Source: Geosiphon pyriformis (taxonomy: Eukaryota; Glomeromycota; Glomeromycetes; Archaeosporales; Geosiphonaceae). Taken from it: DNA of 64,000 nucleotides. The stretch spans positions 124,001 through 188,000 of the forward strand of contig JAAOMT010000429.1 in NCBI GenBank assembly GCA_016748015.1, read 5' to 3'. Shown here piece by piece: positions 11,488 to 22,340 of this stretch. Every line of letters starts with the position of its first letter. The stretch's first letter is position 1. Both the position numbers and the translations under genes were made by a program. The notes beneath the pieces are model-generated. The model saw only the letters and a list, made by a program, of their open reading frames with translations. It made no database searches and was not told the origin of the DNA.

Positions 11488-12024
11488 GTGGCAGAATTTG
11501 AAAAAACAAAGACAAATTATTTAGAATTTACAAAATCTTTATTCCAATATTATTACACCTATTTCAGATTAACAAATAATAATTGGCCAACAGAATTAGC
11601 TTTTAATTGCTACATTAAAAAAAGAATAATATATCATTTGAAAGGCCAAAGAGATCTAAAATTCATTTTTAACAATTTTTTTAGTAAACTACTCCAAAGC
11701 ACTACTCTTCCACAAAACTATTTATTTGCACTCTTAATCACAGAAATAAACAGAAAAATTGAAAAATACACCAAGCAAAGATTTCCCATTACTTTTGCTG
11801 ACAAAGAAAAAAGAAAATTACAAACACCAACAGAAATCCCAAAGCAAATTCAATTATCCACTTAAAAAAAACAGATTTAATTCATCTGTCAATCTATCAT
11901 ATTACCACATATCCAAAAGCACTATCAATATAATAGGCATGTCTACAGCAAGTGTGACAATGCTATTAAACAGAATTCTGTTCCAAAGTAAACAAAAAAA
12001 GGCAGAATTATTAAGAATATACAG
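11488..12024 (+). pseudogene. E2 gag, N-terminal part
   Basis: Frame opens at GTG (11488, context ACAGTGG) with no in-frame ATG; the same GTG occurs in E1 and N1. It encodes a helical capsid N-domain (LEFTKSLFQYYYTYF, NFFSKLLQSTTLP, EINRKIEKYTKQRFPITFAD) aligning with E1 gag at 24804-25298. A stop comes at 11863, then frameshifts, and the remaining gag continues to KAELLRIYS at 12024, where S1 is inserted. It resumes at 26501. The region forms the capsid in the family. Confidence 0.75.
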
Positions 12025-13011
12025 TATTATAGGTGATTATTTGGGGTCTTAAATCAAATAACAAACTTGTAACTTGGTATTTAATTGATATAATAATGTT
12101 GGTAATTTCTGAAAGTGTGGTTTTTGAAAGTTTTGGTTGAGTTCTTTGTATAATGAACAAAGATTCAATTGATAGTTTTATTTGTAGTTTCCCAAAACTG
12201 CAGTTTCATCAATTTTTTTCTTAGCATAATGGCTGGTAATCCTCTTGGTAAGATATCCTCAATTCCAAGTGTCAATCTTTATTTCTGGGTCTTTTACTAG
12301 TGCTGTATCCTGATGTCAGTACCTTTGTATGTAAATCTTTTTAAATCAAAAACAATAAAAAAAATAAAGCAAAAAAGAAAATAACAAAATAAGAAAAATA
12401 AGCCAAGGCAATTTGCATGTTAGTATCTCATCAATAGCTATAATCAAGAGCTATTGTTCCAGTGTGGTTAAGTATCAACATAAAGTGTTGATAATGGAAA
12501 GTGGATTGAAATAATGAACAATTATTTATTGATATTTGTAAGATAAAAGGTTGCTTAAGTTAAATTTAAATTCAAATGTCTAGAAATTTTAATAATTATG
12601 ACTTGTAAGTCTAATTGACTTTGAGAGTTCTACTGATTCTGAGTTTTTTTGACTAATTTTTTAGCTTCTGATACTACTGCTATATATACATAAATTTTAT
12701 TGTATGAAATTTCTTAAATTCCTCAATTTTCTAGCCAGTGTTACAGGTAAGTCTTTGGGGTGTCAAGTAAGTAACAAACCTGTAACTTGGTATGCAAAGT
12801 GATTGGTGACAATGATAATTTGAAGGTATTTTATCTGAAGGTTTTCCAATCGAGTTTTTTGTATAATAGACAGAGATTCAATGGTAACAGTTTATCAGTA
12901 GTTTCCTGAAACCATAGTTTCATTGATTGTTTGCTCAGTTTGATGGTTGATAATTCTCCTGGTATGATATCCTCTGTAAGTGTATATCAGTGCTGTTTTC
13001 TGATGTTAGTT

Positions 13012-13150
13012 CCTCTGTAAGTCCTCCAAGAGTAAGTATTGTTTAAGCAAGTTTATTCCTCCATAAGTCCTCCAAGAGTAAGTATTTTTTAAGTAAGTTT
13101 TATTCCTCTGTAAGTTCTCCAAGAGTAAATCCTTTAATCAAGTTAGTAGA
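13012..13150 (-). repeat. Three tandem 46-47 bp units in the E1 LTR
   Basis: Units begin CCTCTGTAAGTCCTCCAAGA at 13012, a variant at 13058 (CCTCCATAAG) and another at 13105 (CCTCTGTAAG). The same block is in the other E1 LTR (about 25630-25760), so it predates this insertion. It lies in the transcribed R/U5 half of the LTR. Confidence 0.75.
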
Positions 13151-13434
13151 CAACAAAGAAAATAAAGAAAGATAAAAGAAAAAATAAGAAATAAGCCAAG
13201 GCAATTTGCAAGTTAGTATTCCGTCAATAGCCGTGATCAAGAGCTATTGTTTCTGTATGGTTAAGTATTAATTATTATCAACATAAAGTGTTGATAGTGA
13301 AGAATGAATTTGATATAGTGAATAATTATTTATTTAAGGATTGTGATAATTCAGCTAAGAATTTCTAGTGTCAATTCTGTCTTTTCTGCTTTTAATGCTA
13401 CTGTTATATATACATATTTGAGATTCCTTAATTC

Positions 13435-13600
13435 CTCAATTTCTTGCAACAGGAATCCTAGAATTTCTGGAATTCTGCAATTCCTGATGAGAGGAATCCT
13501 GGAATTCTGGAATTCTGCAATTTCTTGTCAGAGAATCCTAAAATTCCTGGAATCCTGCAATTCCTCTGAGAGGAATTTTGGAATTCCATATTTACCACAT
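13435..13600 (-). repeat. U3 array of GGAATTCC/GGAATCC-type units in the E1 LTR
   Basis: About eight units of 18-24 bp built on GGAATTCTGGAATTCTGCAA-like sequence, just upstream of the TATA-like box in element orientation. Versions are in all family-1 LTRs except S3. Several spots read TTCCAGAA, the TTCnnGAA dyad that forms the core of heat-shock elements; any binding is inference. Confidence 0.8.
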
Positions 13601-13665
13601 CTATATCTGATTGGCTAATTTCTACTGACTAATAATACTATATTTCTTATATTCTATGAGTAACA

Positions 13666-13681
13666 TTATTCTCTCCTTTTA
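13666..13681 (-). other. E1 polypurine tract
   Basis: On the minus strand AAAAGGAGAGAATAA abuts the LTR start TGTTACTCATAG. It would prime plus-strand DNA synthesis. The downstream ORF stop codon overlaps its 5' edge. Confidence 0.8.
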
Positions 13682-14299
13682 ATATTGAGCTTTGTCAAAA
13701 TCTAATTCCTTTAATTCCTCTTCTTGAATTATTTCTTGAACTTCTTTTTCGAGTATTACTTGTGTTATTTTAGTTTGTAGTTCTTCAAATTGGGCATTGA
13801 TCATTTTTTCCAATTGATTACTTGTAATTATATCCATTGCTGTATTGAGTAAGATTTCTGGTCAGTCTTGAAATCTCATATATAGCTGGTAAATAGCTTG
13901 AGCTTGTGTAGTTAGATTGTTTTTTCCCACAAATTGTTCCAGTTGTCTCAGTATTGTTGTGTCAAATAACCATTTTGTTTTGTCAGTGTACAAATTCTGG
14001 ATATTTACATGTTGTCTTAAGTGGAAATGACAATAGTTTTTCGGAAATTGTTGCATCCACCAAGTCCAAGTTTCTCTGGTAAGTTCTTGGTATAATCCGA
14101 CTATTGGTTGTTCTTTTATGACCAATTTTATCTTGGTCATGATCTTGTCAACAACATTTCCAAGTCTTTTCTGTGCTTTGTTTTGTGGTATTTTTGCCGT
14201 ATTTTTGTAACAAATGGTTTGTTGATTGATTGTAATTTTCATCTCCTGGTGTTAGATTAATTGAAAAATTTGTTGGGCTAGTGAATAGATATTGTCCAT
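13679..14299 (-). pseudogene. E1 downstream ORF of unknown function (206 codons)
   Basis: ATG at 14299 (MDNIYSLAQQIFQLI) to TAA at 13679, ending exactly at the polypurine tract (KAQY-stop). There are two internal stops: TAA near 14254 (CAA, Gln, in E2) and TGA at 13859-13861 (Gln codon in E2). It contains MKITINQQTICYKN, a Trp pair (ETWTWWMQQFP), and an acidic, Gln-rich helical C-terminus (EKEVQEIIQEEELKEL). There is no signal peptide or membrane segment, so an envelope is unlikely. The E2 copy is colinear. It sits where some gypsy elements carry extra genes. Not recognised. Confidence 0.65.
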
Positions 14300-15780
14300 A
14301 ATTTCTATTTTTCTGATCTCTTCTGTCACGTCAACTATGTTCTTATATATTCTTTTGTCGATCAATTGGATGTGTTGTTGTCAATGATAATGATTGGTTT
14401 CAGATCTCGTGGAATCTCATCTGGTTGGATTAGTATTTTCTGTATTCCTAATTGTGGAATATTACTGGTGGATGATGATGCTATATGGTGATATGGTTTC
14501 AATCAATCTCCATGTGCTGCTTTGGTCAAAATTTTGTTATTTAATCTTAATTTGTAAGCTCCATTTCTTAGAATTTCTTCTATGTAAAATGGTCCGTCCC
14601 ATTTGGGATCAAATTTTCTATTCTATTGTTTTTCCGCTTTGGTATGATATAGTAATACTTTGTCTCCAATCTTGAATTCAACTGGTTTATCTGATAGTTG
14701 GTTATTATGTTTTTCTTTTTGTTTCTCTTGTGATTTTTGTATGTTATCAGCTGATCTTTGTTATTTGTTTTCTAATGTTTCCATTAAGTCATATGTTCTT
14801 CTCAACAATGTGTTTTTGAAATTCTTTTTTGTTATTGGTTCAGTTGAGTATGTGCTGACTTCTATTTCCACTGGTAGTGTTGCTGTTCTATCATATACTA
14901 ATTCAAATGGTGTTGCTTGTGTAGTATCTTGCTTTATTGTCTAATAAGCAAATAGTACTGATAATATCAACAAATCTCAATCATTCTGGTTTTCTTGGCT
15001 GAGCTTAGCTATTGCTTCACACAATGTTCTGTTGAATCTTTTGACTAATCTGTTGGTTTGTGAATGGTATAGTAATAATAGTGGTCTCTTAATTCCGAAT
15101 CTTTGGCTCAATTCTGTTAATATTCTGTTCACAAAATGAGTTCCTTGGTCTGATAATAATTCCTTTGGACATCTGTGTTGACAAATTAAATCTTGATAAA
15201 TGAATTTGGCAACAGATTCTGCATCCACTCTTTGAATTGCTTTTGCCTCTGGCCATTTAGTGAAATAGTCCATGGCTACTGCTATGTACCTGTTTCCTCC
15301 ATTGGTGATTGTTAATGGTCCGACTAAATCAATTCCAATATGGTCAAATGGTTGTCCCACTTTGATTGGTTTTAATGGTTCACTGAGTTTTGTTCTACCT
15401 CTTCTTTGACAAGCATCACAATTTTGAACATATTGGATAATATCTGAATACATTGATGACCAATAGTATCTTTTTTTGGTTCTTTCCATGGTTGCTTCTT
15501 TGTGAAAGTGTCCTGCTGTTGGATTTGAATGCATGTTGAATAATATTGTCTCTTTTTCTGGCTCTGTAATTACTCTGGTTGGTTGCTTCAGATCTCTTCT
15601 ATTTTTCTAATAAAGTATATTTTGGTGAGTGATAAAATATTTTGATTGTTGTTTGATACTCTTTTGTTCCATTTGAGATAAATTCTTCTTGAACTGTTGA
15701 GTGTTTATATAATATTGCAGTTGTTGATATCTTTGTATGTTTATCTTTTGTTATATTTTTTGTTGGCATTGTTCTGGTTT
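14300..15780 (-). pseudogene. E1 integrase
   Basis: The main open part (14977-15534, 185 codons) shows the HHCC zinc domain (MHSNPTAGHFHKEAT, CDACQRRG), the first core Asp in AVAMDYFTKWPEA, the second in LLSDQGTHFVN, and QTNRLVKRFNRTL where the catalytic Glu (VERFNR) is now Lys, a G-to-A change. The C-terminal ADGLS-distal arm, a KIGDKVLLYHTKAEKQ segment and a PFYIEEILRNGAYKLR barrel follow to about 14590. Its frame differs from RNase H; a 31-bp near-duplication in the connector (about 15740-15800, absent from E2) would explain the shift. DNA strand transfer in the family; inactive here. Confidence 0.85.
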
Positions 15781-16340
15781 TGTTATATTTTTGGGTTGAA
15801 ATGTTCTTATATTTGTTTCATTTGCAACAAACTGTTAGTATTTCTGTTGTCTTTTTCTTTTTTATAATGTATAGTATAATTATATAATATGAGTGCCATT
15901 TTCCATCTTAACTGTCTTCCATCTCCAAATTCTTGTTTTTGAAGTGATGTTAATTCTTTGTGATTTGTGTATACTTCAAACTTTTGGCTCAAGTATTTTT
16001 TCCATTTTATGACTGCTCAGTATATTGCTAAGTGTTCTTGTTCCAGTGTTCTATAGTTCTTTTTGGCTGGTGTTAAACCTCTGCTGGCATATGCTACTGG
16101 ATGTTCTCTGTTATCTGGTCCTCTTTGAGATAGTACTGCTCCTAATGCTTGGCTAGATGTATTGGTAGTAATGATGAATGGTTTGCTGTGATCTGGATAG
16201 ATCAGTACTGGAGCTTGAATGAGCTTTCTTTTCAGAATATCAAAAGCTTCTTGTTGACTTTCTGTCCATTTATATTTTGTATTTTTGGTTTGCAGTTGGT
16301 TGAGTGGCTGCGCTATCTTGGAAAAATTCTTGATAAAATG
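15781..16340 (-). pseudogene. E1 RNase H
   Basis: Continues the RT frame with several stops. Recognisable are the segment that pairs with YPDYSKPF / TNTSGQALEAVL in E2 (first RNase H Asp region) and, at 15807-15992, QKFEVYTNHKELTSLQ followed by the connector LILYNYTIHYKKEKDN. The domain degrades the RNA strand during cDNA synthesis. The frame ends with a TAA after LLQMKQI; the same stop follows in E2. Confidence 0.75.
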
Positions 16341-17234
16341 TCAATAGTAGCTGGCAAATCCCAAAAATGATTTCAGTTCTGTCATATTGGTTGGCACTAG
16401 AAAGTTCTTTACTATCTCTATTTTCTCTGGATCTGTTTTGATGCCATCTTTACTGACTATGTGTCCCAAGAATTTTAGTTCTGTCTTGCTAAAAAAACAC
16501 TTTGTTGCATTTAACTTTAGTCCTGCTTTTCTTAGTCTTTCGAACACTTGTTGAAGATGATGAAGATAATTATCAAATGTTTTTGAGAATACATTGGTGT
16601 CATCCAAGTATACAACTACTGATTTCCACAATAAGCCAGTATAAACAATTTCTATTAGCCATTGGAAAGTGGCTGGTGCATTGGTTAAGCCAAATGGTAT
16701 TACTTTAAATTCAAAATTCTCTTCTCTGGTAGTGAATGCTGTCTTTTCTTTGTTGGCTGGATCCATAGCTACTTGCCAGTAACCACTGTCCAAGTCTAAT
16801 GTTGAAAACCATTTATTTCTACCAAAAGCGTCGAATAATTCTTGGATCTGTGGAGTGGGGTAGCTATCTCCACAAGTTACTCCATTGAGTTTTCTATAAT
16901 CCACACAAAAGTAGATTTTTCCATTCTTTTTCCAGACAAGTACCATGGATAATAACCATGAGCTCATTGATGGCTGAATTAGCCCATTATCAAGCATTCG
17001 GTTTATTTCTTGACAGATAATCTCGTGGCTAGCTGGTGGTACTTTGTATGCTCTTTGTTTAATTGACATTGCATCTCCAGTCTTAATCTGATGTTGGATA
17101 ATGTCAGTTTGGCCAAACTCGTTTTTGCTGGCAAAGATGTTGTTGAAATTGTTAAGCAACATTTTAAGTTGCATACATTGGAGTGAATCTAAGTTTCTCA
17201 TGTTTATTTGTTCCAATTGTTCTGGTTGGAGCAA
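16341..17234 (-). CDS. E1 reverse transcriptase, open and with intact active site
   Basis: An uninterrupted 297-codon stretch of pol with all RT landmarks: EINRMLDNGLIQPS, SSWLLSMVLVWKKNGKIYFC (fingers), FCVDYRKLN, FSTLDLDSGYWQVAM (motif A Asp present), VIPFGLTNAPATFQ (motif B), VVYLDDTNVFS (motif C, both Asp present), and thumb LKFLGHIVSKDGIKTDPEKI. It lies downstream of the dUTPase remnant in the same frame, separated by TAA and TGA stops near 17250. It is the only RT in this window with an intact YLDD. It is a domain within a broken polyprotein, not an independent gene. Confidence 0.9.
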   Translation of the reverse strand: MLQPEQLEQINMRNLDSLQCMQLKMLLNNFNNIFASKNEFGQTDIIQHQIKTGDAMSIKQRAYKVPPASHEIICQEINRMLDNGLIQPSMSSWLLSMVLVWKKNGKIYFCVDYRKLNGVTCGDSYPTPQIQELFDAFGRNKWFSTLDLDSGYWQVAMDPANKEKTAFTTREENFEFKVIPFGLTNAPATFQWLIEIVYTGLLWKSVVVYLDDTNVFSKTFDNYLHHLQQVFERLRKAGLKLNATKCFFSKTELKFLGHIVSKDGIKTDPEKIEIVKNFLVPTNMTELKSFLGFASYY

Positions 17235-17261
17235 ATAACATTTGCTTCATCTGTATATCGT

Positions 17262-17819
17262 TTATGATGTGATATCAACATATCCACAAAGCTGTGGAAA
17301 GTCTGGAATGGTGCTTGGTAGTTGATCCTCTATTTCAGTGCTTAAGTATCTAATGGTGGTTCTGACTGGTATTACTATGACATTTCCTGTATTATTGTAG
17401 ATTGGAATTTTAATGTGGCTGTAATCTTTGGCTGGTATATGGAGATTAATAAGTCCAATCTCTTCTGATTTACAGAGAGTTGGTTCTGCTTCAAAAATCT
17501 GATTCTGTTCTTTTATTTCCCGCTTTATCCCTATCATGTACTGGCCATATGGCGGAATGGAAATTGTTTGACCCATTGAGATAATTTCCCCTTGGTCAAC
17601 AATTTTTTCTTCTGCCATATTGACTGGTACATCTACTCTATCTGTCAATCCAAATCCCTGTATTCCTCTTGCTGTTATTCCTAATTCCCCCTTCTTTTCT
17701 ACTTTGTCAAGCAACTGTTTGCTACAAGTGAAACATAGTTTGTTGTCCCACTTGCCCTGTCTTTTTGGATAGCCATACTGTTCATGGTGGCAAGACTTGC
17801 AATAATAGTGAGTTCACAT
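17262..17819 (-). pseudogene. E1 Cys module end fused to dUTPase motif 5 (in-frame deletion) and linker
   Basis: Begins inside the Cys-rich module (HYYCKSCHH, then CFTCSKQL), but CSKQL is followed at once by KGELGITARGIQGFGLTDR, the dUTPase motif 5 region. About 0.9 kb present in E2 (second Cys cluster, Asn-rich segment, motifs 1-4) is missing, without losing frame. After motif 5 comes a beta-rich linker to RT (IPIYNNTGNVIVIPVRTT, then LSTEIEDQLPSTIPDFPQL). Only motif 5 remains, so no dUTPase activity. Continues at 21214 beyond N1. Confidence 0.8.
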
Positions 17820-18723
17820 TGTTACTCATAAAATATAGGAAGTATATTAACATATAAATTAACCAATCAGAAGAAGACATAGTAAATGTAGAATTCCAGG
17901 ATTCCTCTCAGAGGAATTGCAGGATTCCAAGAATTTCAGGATTCTTATATAAAGAATTGCAGGATTCCAGAAATTCCAGGATTCCTGGTGTGAAGAATTG
18001 AGGAATTGAGAAATCTCAATTATGTATATATAGTAGTAGTATCAAAAGCTAGAAAATTAGTCAAATAGACTCCCAAAGTTAATTAGACTCAAAGTTAAGA
18101 AGACTAAGAATCAGTAGGACTCTTAAAATCAAATTAGATTTGCAGGTTATAATTATTAAATACCCTTCCTTCAAAAGATAGAATACTATAACTTGAAGTG
18201 AAATCACTTCTATATTAATGAAATTATCTATTATCTTCAAATCCATGTTATTATTCACTACTTAATTTGCTGGCACAATAGTTCTTAATCACAGCTATTG
18301 ACAGGACACTTATTTCTTATTTTATTTTCTTATTTTTTTATTTTCTTTTATTTTCTTTATTTTATTTTCTTTTCTTTTGTTGTTCACTAAATTGATTAAA
18401 AGAATTAAGTGCTGAGTTATTGATGTCACAAATAGCCTGGTAAAAGACCCAAAAATAAGAGTAGAATTATATATTATCAGATAGCTTACCAGAAGGGCAC
18501 AACTGCCAGAATAAATCTGGCCACCAAGCTAAGAAAAAAATTGGGAAAACAACTTGAGAATACAACCACTATCAACCTTATTGAATCTCTGTCCATTATA
18601 CAAAGAACTCAATTGGAAAATCTTCAGATAAAATACCTTCAAATTATCATTGTTACTAATTGCCTTAAGCACCAAGTTATGGATTTGTTATTCACTCAAC
18701 ATCCCAAAGAATCACCTGTAACA
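17820..18723 (+). repeat. N1 5' LTR (904 bp)
   Basis: TGTTACTCATAAAATATAGG to CCTGTAACA. It has the family-1 U3 array at 17890-18000, TATATATAG at about 18025, and a T/C-rich tract (18318-18380) before the R/U5 half. Confidence 0.95.
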
Positions 18724-18725
18724 TT

Positions 18726-18743
18726 TGGTGCTTCCTGTGAGGT
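18726..18743 (+). other. N1 primer binding site
   Basis: TGGTGCTTCCTGTGAGGT two bases after the LTR, one change from the E1 site. Confidence 0.8.
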
Positions 18744-18859
18744 ATAATCCAACAGAAAACCAGTACCAACAACAACTATGCAAAAAAGTGGCAGACCAAA
18801 AGAAAACAAGAGAAAATCATTTAGGATTCGCAAAATCTTTATTTTACCATTACCTTTGA

Positions 18860-19700
18860 AAACCTCGTTAAATTAAAACTCCAATTATTCAAGACCCAAT
18901 CATTAAAACCCCGAACATTCAAAAATTATTATTAATAAACTTGTTAAAACTCTGATTATTCAAAACCTGATCATTAAAACCCTGAACATTTGAAACTCAT
19001 CTTTGATAAAAAAAATCATTAAATTCAAACTCTGATTATTCAAAACTCGATCATTAAAACCCTGAACATTTGAAAATTATTTTTGATAAATTCATTAAAA
19101 ACTTGTTAAATTAAAACTCTGATTATTCAAGACCCAATTGTTAAAATCCTGAACATTTGAAAATTATCATTGATAAATTCATTAAAAACTCATTAAATTA
19201 AAACTCCATTTATTTAAAATCTGATCATTAAAACCCCAAACATTCAAAACTTACCTTTGATAAATTCGTTAAAAACTCATTAAATTAAAACTCTGATTAT
19301 TCAAAACCTGATCATTAAAACCCCAAACATTCGAAAATTACCATTGATAAATTCATTAAAAACTTGTTAAAAACTTGTTAAATTAAAACTCCAATTGTTA
19401 AAACCCCGAACATTTGAAACTTACCTTTAATAAATTCATTAAAACTTGTTAAAACTTCAATTATTCAAGACCTGATCATTCAAAAACCCAAATATTTGAA
19501 ACCTGATAATTCTAACCCTGCTATTGTACAAAGAAACTTACTGTTGATAAAACTTGTTAAACCTCTAGCAATTCAAACTCCGGGAATTATCCAAAAACCC
19601 GAACATTTAAAGTCTGATAAATTCCAAACCCTGCTATCATACAAGGAAATTTATCTCCGATAGCCCAATAAAACCTAATTCGCATAGTACCAATAAATCA
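18860..19700 (+). repeat. Minisatellite in N1 made from a gag linker
   Basis: Roughly eight degenerate units of about 70-98 bp, each with AACTCTGATTATTCAAAACC, CATTAAAACCCCGAACATT and GATAAATTCATTAAAAACTT blocks. Single-copy counterparts occur in the Asn-rich part of gag in E1 (minus strand about 24480-24600) and E2 (about 26650-26760). It appears to have expanded after the ancestor lost its coding function; no long frame runs through it. Confidence 0.8.
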
Positions 19701-19759
19701 GCAAAACTTACCTGACAATTCTGAGTCAGAGTATTGGGATGTAGTCACAATCCATTCCC

Positions 19760-20178
19760 ATGTGTCATATATTCAAAGAAGAGCCAATCAGCAAGAACAA
19801 ATGGGAATCAGAATCAGAACTTAATCCTAATTCAAACTCTGTTGATGACAGCAACAATTCAAACTTCACTAATAACAGCAATGATTTAAATTCTGCTAAT
19901 GACAGCAATGATTTAAACTCCACTAATGACAACAATGATTTAAACTTCACTAATGACAACAATAATTCAAACTCCACTAAATGACAAATGACAATTTAAA
20001 TTCTGCCAACAACAATTCAAACTCCACTTCAAACACCGAACAATATATTATGCTTCTAGATCTTACAATGGAGCAGGAATTAACTCAATTCAGTAATAAT
20101 AATGAGGGCATTATGTCTGAAAATGCACATAATACAGATGCAAAATTTGAAATTGATATTCTGGACAAACTACTATAG
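19760..20178 (+). pseudogene. N1 Asn-rich segment and dUTPase start
   Basis: A 74-codon frame, then a second, encode an Asn/Ser/Asp repeat (SNDLNSANDSNDLNSTND) that aligns in position with the Asn run before dUTPase in E2, followed by TEQYIMLLDLTMEQELTQF and a degenerate motif 1 (NTDAKFEIDI; expected NAGFDL). Coding sequence then stops and jumps to the polypurine tract. It is the remnant of the upstream linker of dUTPase; no enzymatic function is possible. Confidence 0.7.
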
Positions 20179-20308
20179 TTAAAAACTCCAGTTACATATA
20201 AAATTAGATTTAAAAAAAAAAATAACAATAGAAATTACAGCAACAACATTAATACAAAAGAGAAATTTAGAAGATTTTACAGAAGCTCAATATTAAAAAA
20301 GGGAATAA

Positions 20309-21213
20309 TGTTACTCATAGAATATAGGAAGTATATTAACATATAAATTAGCCAATCAGAAGGAGACATAGTAAATGTGAAATTTCAGGATTTCTCTCAG
20401 AAGAATTGCAGGATTCCAGGAATTTCAGGATTCTTGTATGAAAAATTGCAGGATTTCAGGAATTCCAGAATTTCTGGTGTAAAAGATTAAGAAATTGAGG
20501 AATCTCAATTATGTATATATAGCAGTAGTATCAGAAGCTAGAAAATTAGTCAAATAGACTCCCAAAGTCAATTAGACTCAAAGTTAAGAAGACTGAGAGT
20601 CAGTAGGACTCTTAAAGTCAAATTAGATTTGCAGGTCATAATTATTAAATACTCTTTTTTCAAAAAATAGAATACTATAACTTGAAGTGAAATTGCTCTC
20701 ATATTAATAAAATTATCCATTATTTTCAAATCCATGTTATTATCTACTACTTAACCTGTTGGCACAATAGCTTTTGATTACAGCTATTGACAGGACACTT
20801 ATTTTTTATTTTATTTTTTTATTTTTTTATTTTCTTTTATTTTCTTTATTTTATTTTCTTTTCTTTTGTTGTTCACTAAATTGATTAAAAGAATTAAGCG
20901 CTGAGTTATTGATGTCACAGATAGTCTGGTAAAAGATCCAAAAATAAGGGTAGAATTATATATTATCGGATAGCTTACTAGAAGGACACAACTGCCAGAA
21001 TAAATCCGGCCACCAAGCTGAGAAAAAAATTGGGAAAACAACTTGAGAATACAACCACTATCAACCTTATTGAATCTCTGTCCATTATACAAAGAACTCA
21101 ACCAAAACCTTCAGATAACAATATCTTCAGATATTACAACAATATTATATTAATTGAGCACCAAGTTATGGGTTTGTTATTTGATTTAAGACCCCAAATA
21201 ATCATCTGTAACA
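20309..21213 (+). repeat. N1 3' LTR (905 bp)
   Basis: Preceded by the polypurine tract AAAAAAGGGAATAA (20295-20308). TGTTACTCATAG to CTGTAACA. Collinear with the 5' LTR; only scattered transitions seen. Confidence 0.95.
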
Positions 21214-21660
21214 GCATCCAGTGATTTTTGTCTGGTGCGACCCAAGCTTCCATGGAAGAGAGTTTTTTTCCACAATCTTTGCATTTGAGTGGTATGTGTG
21301 GTGGTTGTGGCAGTGGCTCATGAACAGAGTACAAACTTGTCCAACCACTAGTGGTGTCTTTTGTTGATTCAGTTTTCTCTGGTAGATTGTCTTCTCTTTC
21401 CTTTCTCTTTCTTTTTTCTTCCAAACTTAGTGTAGGTAGCAATTTATTTTGGTTGTCATCAATCCAAGTGCCAATGGTGGTTTCCCAAGTATGTTTTTCT
21501 TTCTGCTTTCCTTTTCCATGATTATCTTCATCTCAGACAAGTATGGGCAGCAGTTTATTGTGGTCAATGTCAGCTCACAAAACCTGATATGCTTCCCATG
21601 TTGGTTTCTTTGTTTTCTCCTTAAGTTCAATTAGTGGTTGCAAGTTGGTTGGTTTAAAGT
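21214..21660 (-). pseudogene. E1 protease-Cys module region, upstream part
   Basis: Minus-strand frame continuing from the protease. It contains a basic/acidic linker (LEEKRKRKEREDNL), then IPLKCKDCGKKLSSMEAW, the first CxxC of the Cys-rich module, up to DKNHW where N1 interrupts. The module resumes on the other side of N1 (17819) with HYYCKSCHH. In intact form this would be a two- or three-site zinc-binding region of unknown role between protease and dUTPase. Confidence 0.8.
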
Positions 21661-21679
21661 GACTGCATATTGCTGGTGC

Positions 21680-22340
21680 TCAAATATGTTGACTGTTTTG
21701 GCTCAGTTGGAGCTCTTGCATTGTCCAATCAAGTACGGTATTTGTTTTGGATAGCCAATTATTTCCAACAAAAGCTTGGTACTGAGTGGTTTTTATTACA
21801 AAGACTTTGATGAGTACCGTGATGCCATTAATTTTGATAGATAGATTGTCTATTTCGCTTATTGGAGTTTTAATCACTCTATCAGCTGTGATGATCCTTG
21901 CACTGGCAGTTCAGTCAAACTTGGCAACCTAATTGATCCATGAGTTGTCTTGTTATGATGCTGCCAGCCAATCCACTATCCAAGATCAGTTTGATGGCGT
22001 GGTCATCGATTTTGGCATCTGTATACATAGTGGTAATTGGCTTCTCTTCTAAAGCTGCTTCACTGAATAACGGAACTTTGATCATTTTTTCCAAGTCAAA
22101 AAGAAAGATAGCCATAAGTAATTCATCATTGGTAACAGTTGCTGATAGAATGTTGTTGGTAAGTGCTTGTTGTTGGTTGGATCCCAAATTGTTGGTGGTG
22201 GTGTCTTCTGGGATAACCAGTAAACTTAAATAGTTTTGGGAATTCGGGTTTTGGGTGGCACTAGTACCCAAATTCTGTAAACACAATCCTGATAGTAAGT
22301 TGGAAGAACTGAGGATTGGTTGGTGAACAACCATTGCCGA
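21680..22340 (-). pseudogene. E1 aspartic protease
   Basis: Catalytic motif LILDSGLAGSIITRQ with DSG intact, preceded by KPITTMYTDAKIDDHAIK and followed by the TTQYQAFVGNNWLSKTN end segment. A single extra T near 21919 shifts the frame between DQLGCQV and the downstream half (RVIKTPISEIDNL). Apart from that indel and a TGA, the domain is complete. It processes Gag-Pol in the family. Confidence 0.8.

Larger units (their letters stand above)
12739..13665 (-). repeat. E1 3' LTR (927 bp)
   Basis: Plus-strand TGTTACAGGTAAGT to GAGTAACA, i.e. 6-bp inverted ends TGTTAC/GTAACA, flanked by CCAG outside and a polypurine tract inside. It holds the U3 array (13435-13600), TATATATA near 13410 and three 46-47 bp repeats (13012-13150). 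Confidence 0.95.
17820..21213 (+). mobile_element. N1: short non-autonomous family-1 element
   Basis: 3394 bp with LTRs of 904 and 905 bp that look nearly identical. The interior is only 1.6 kb: primer site, a few codons of gag, a minisatellite, an Asn-rich segment with dUTPase motif 1 start, then polypurine tract. RT, integrase and protease are absent. It is inserted in E1 pol. The 4-bp flanks are ACAT (left) and GCAT (right), one transition apart; removing N1 plus one copy restores the E1 frame between DKNHW and HYYCKSC. It would need proteins from a full-length relative. Confidence 0.9.

Noticed and set aside
19765-19977. 70-codon minus-strand frame rich in Leu/Ser/Phe
   Set aside because: It is the complement of the Asn/Ser/Asp repeat coding strand (AAT/GAT repeats read as ATT/TTA); a shadow frame.
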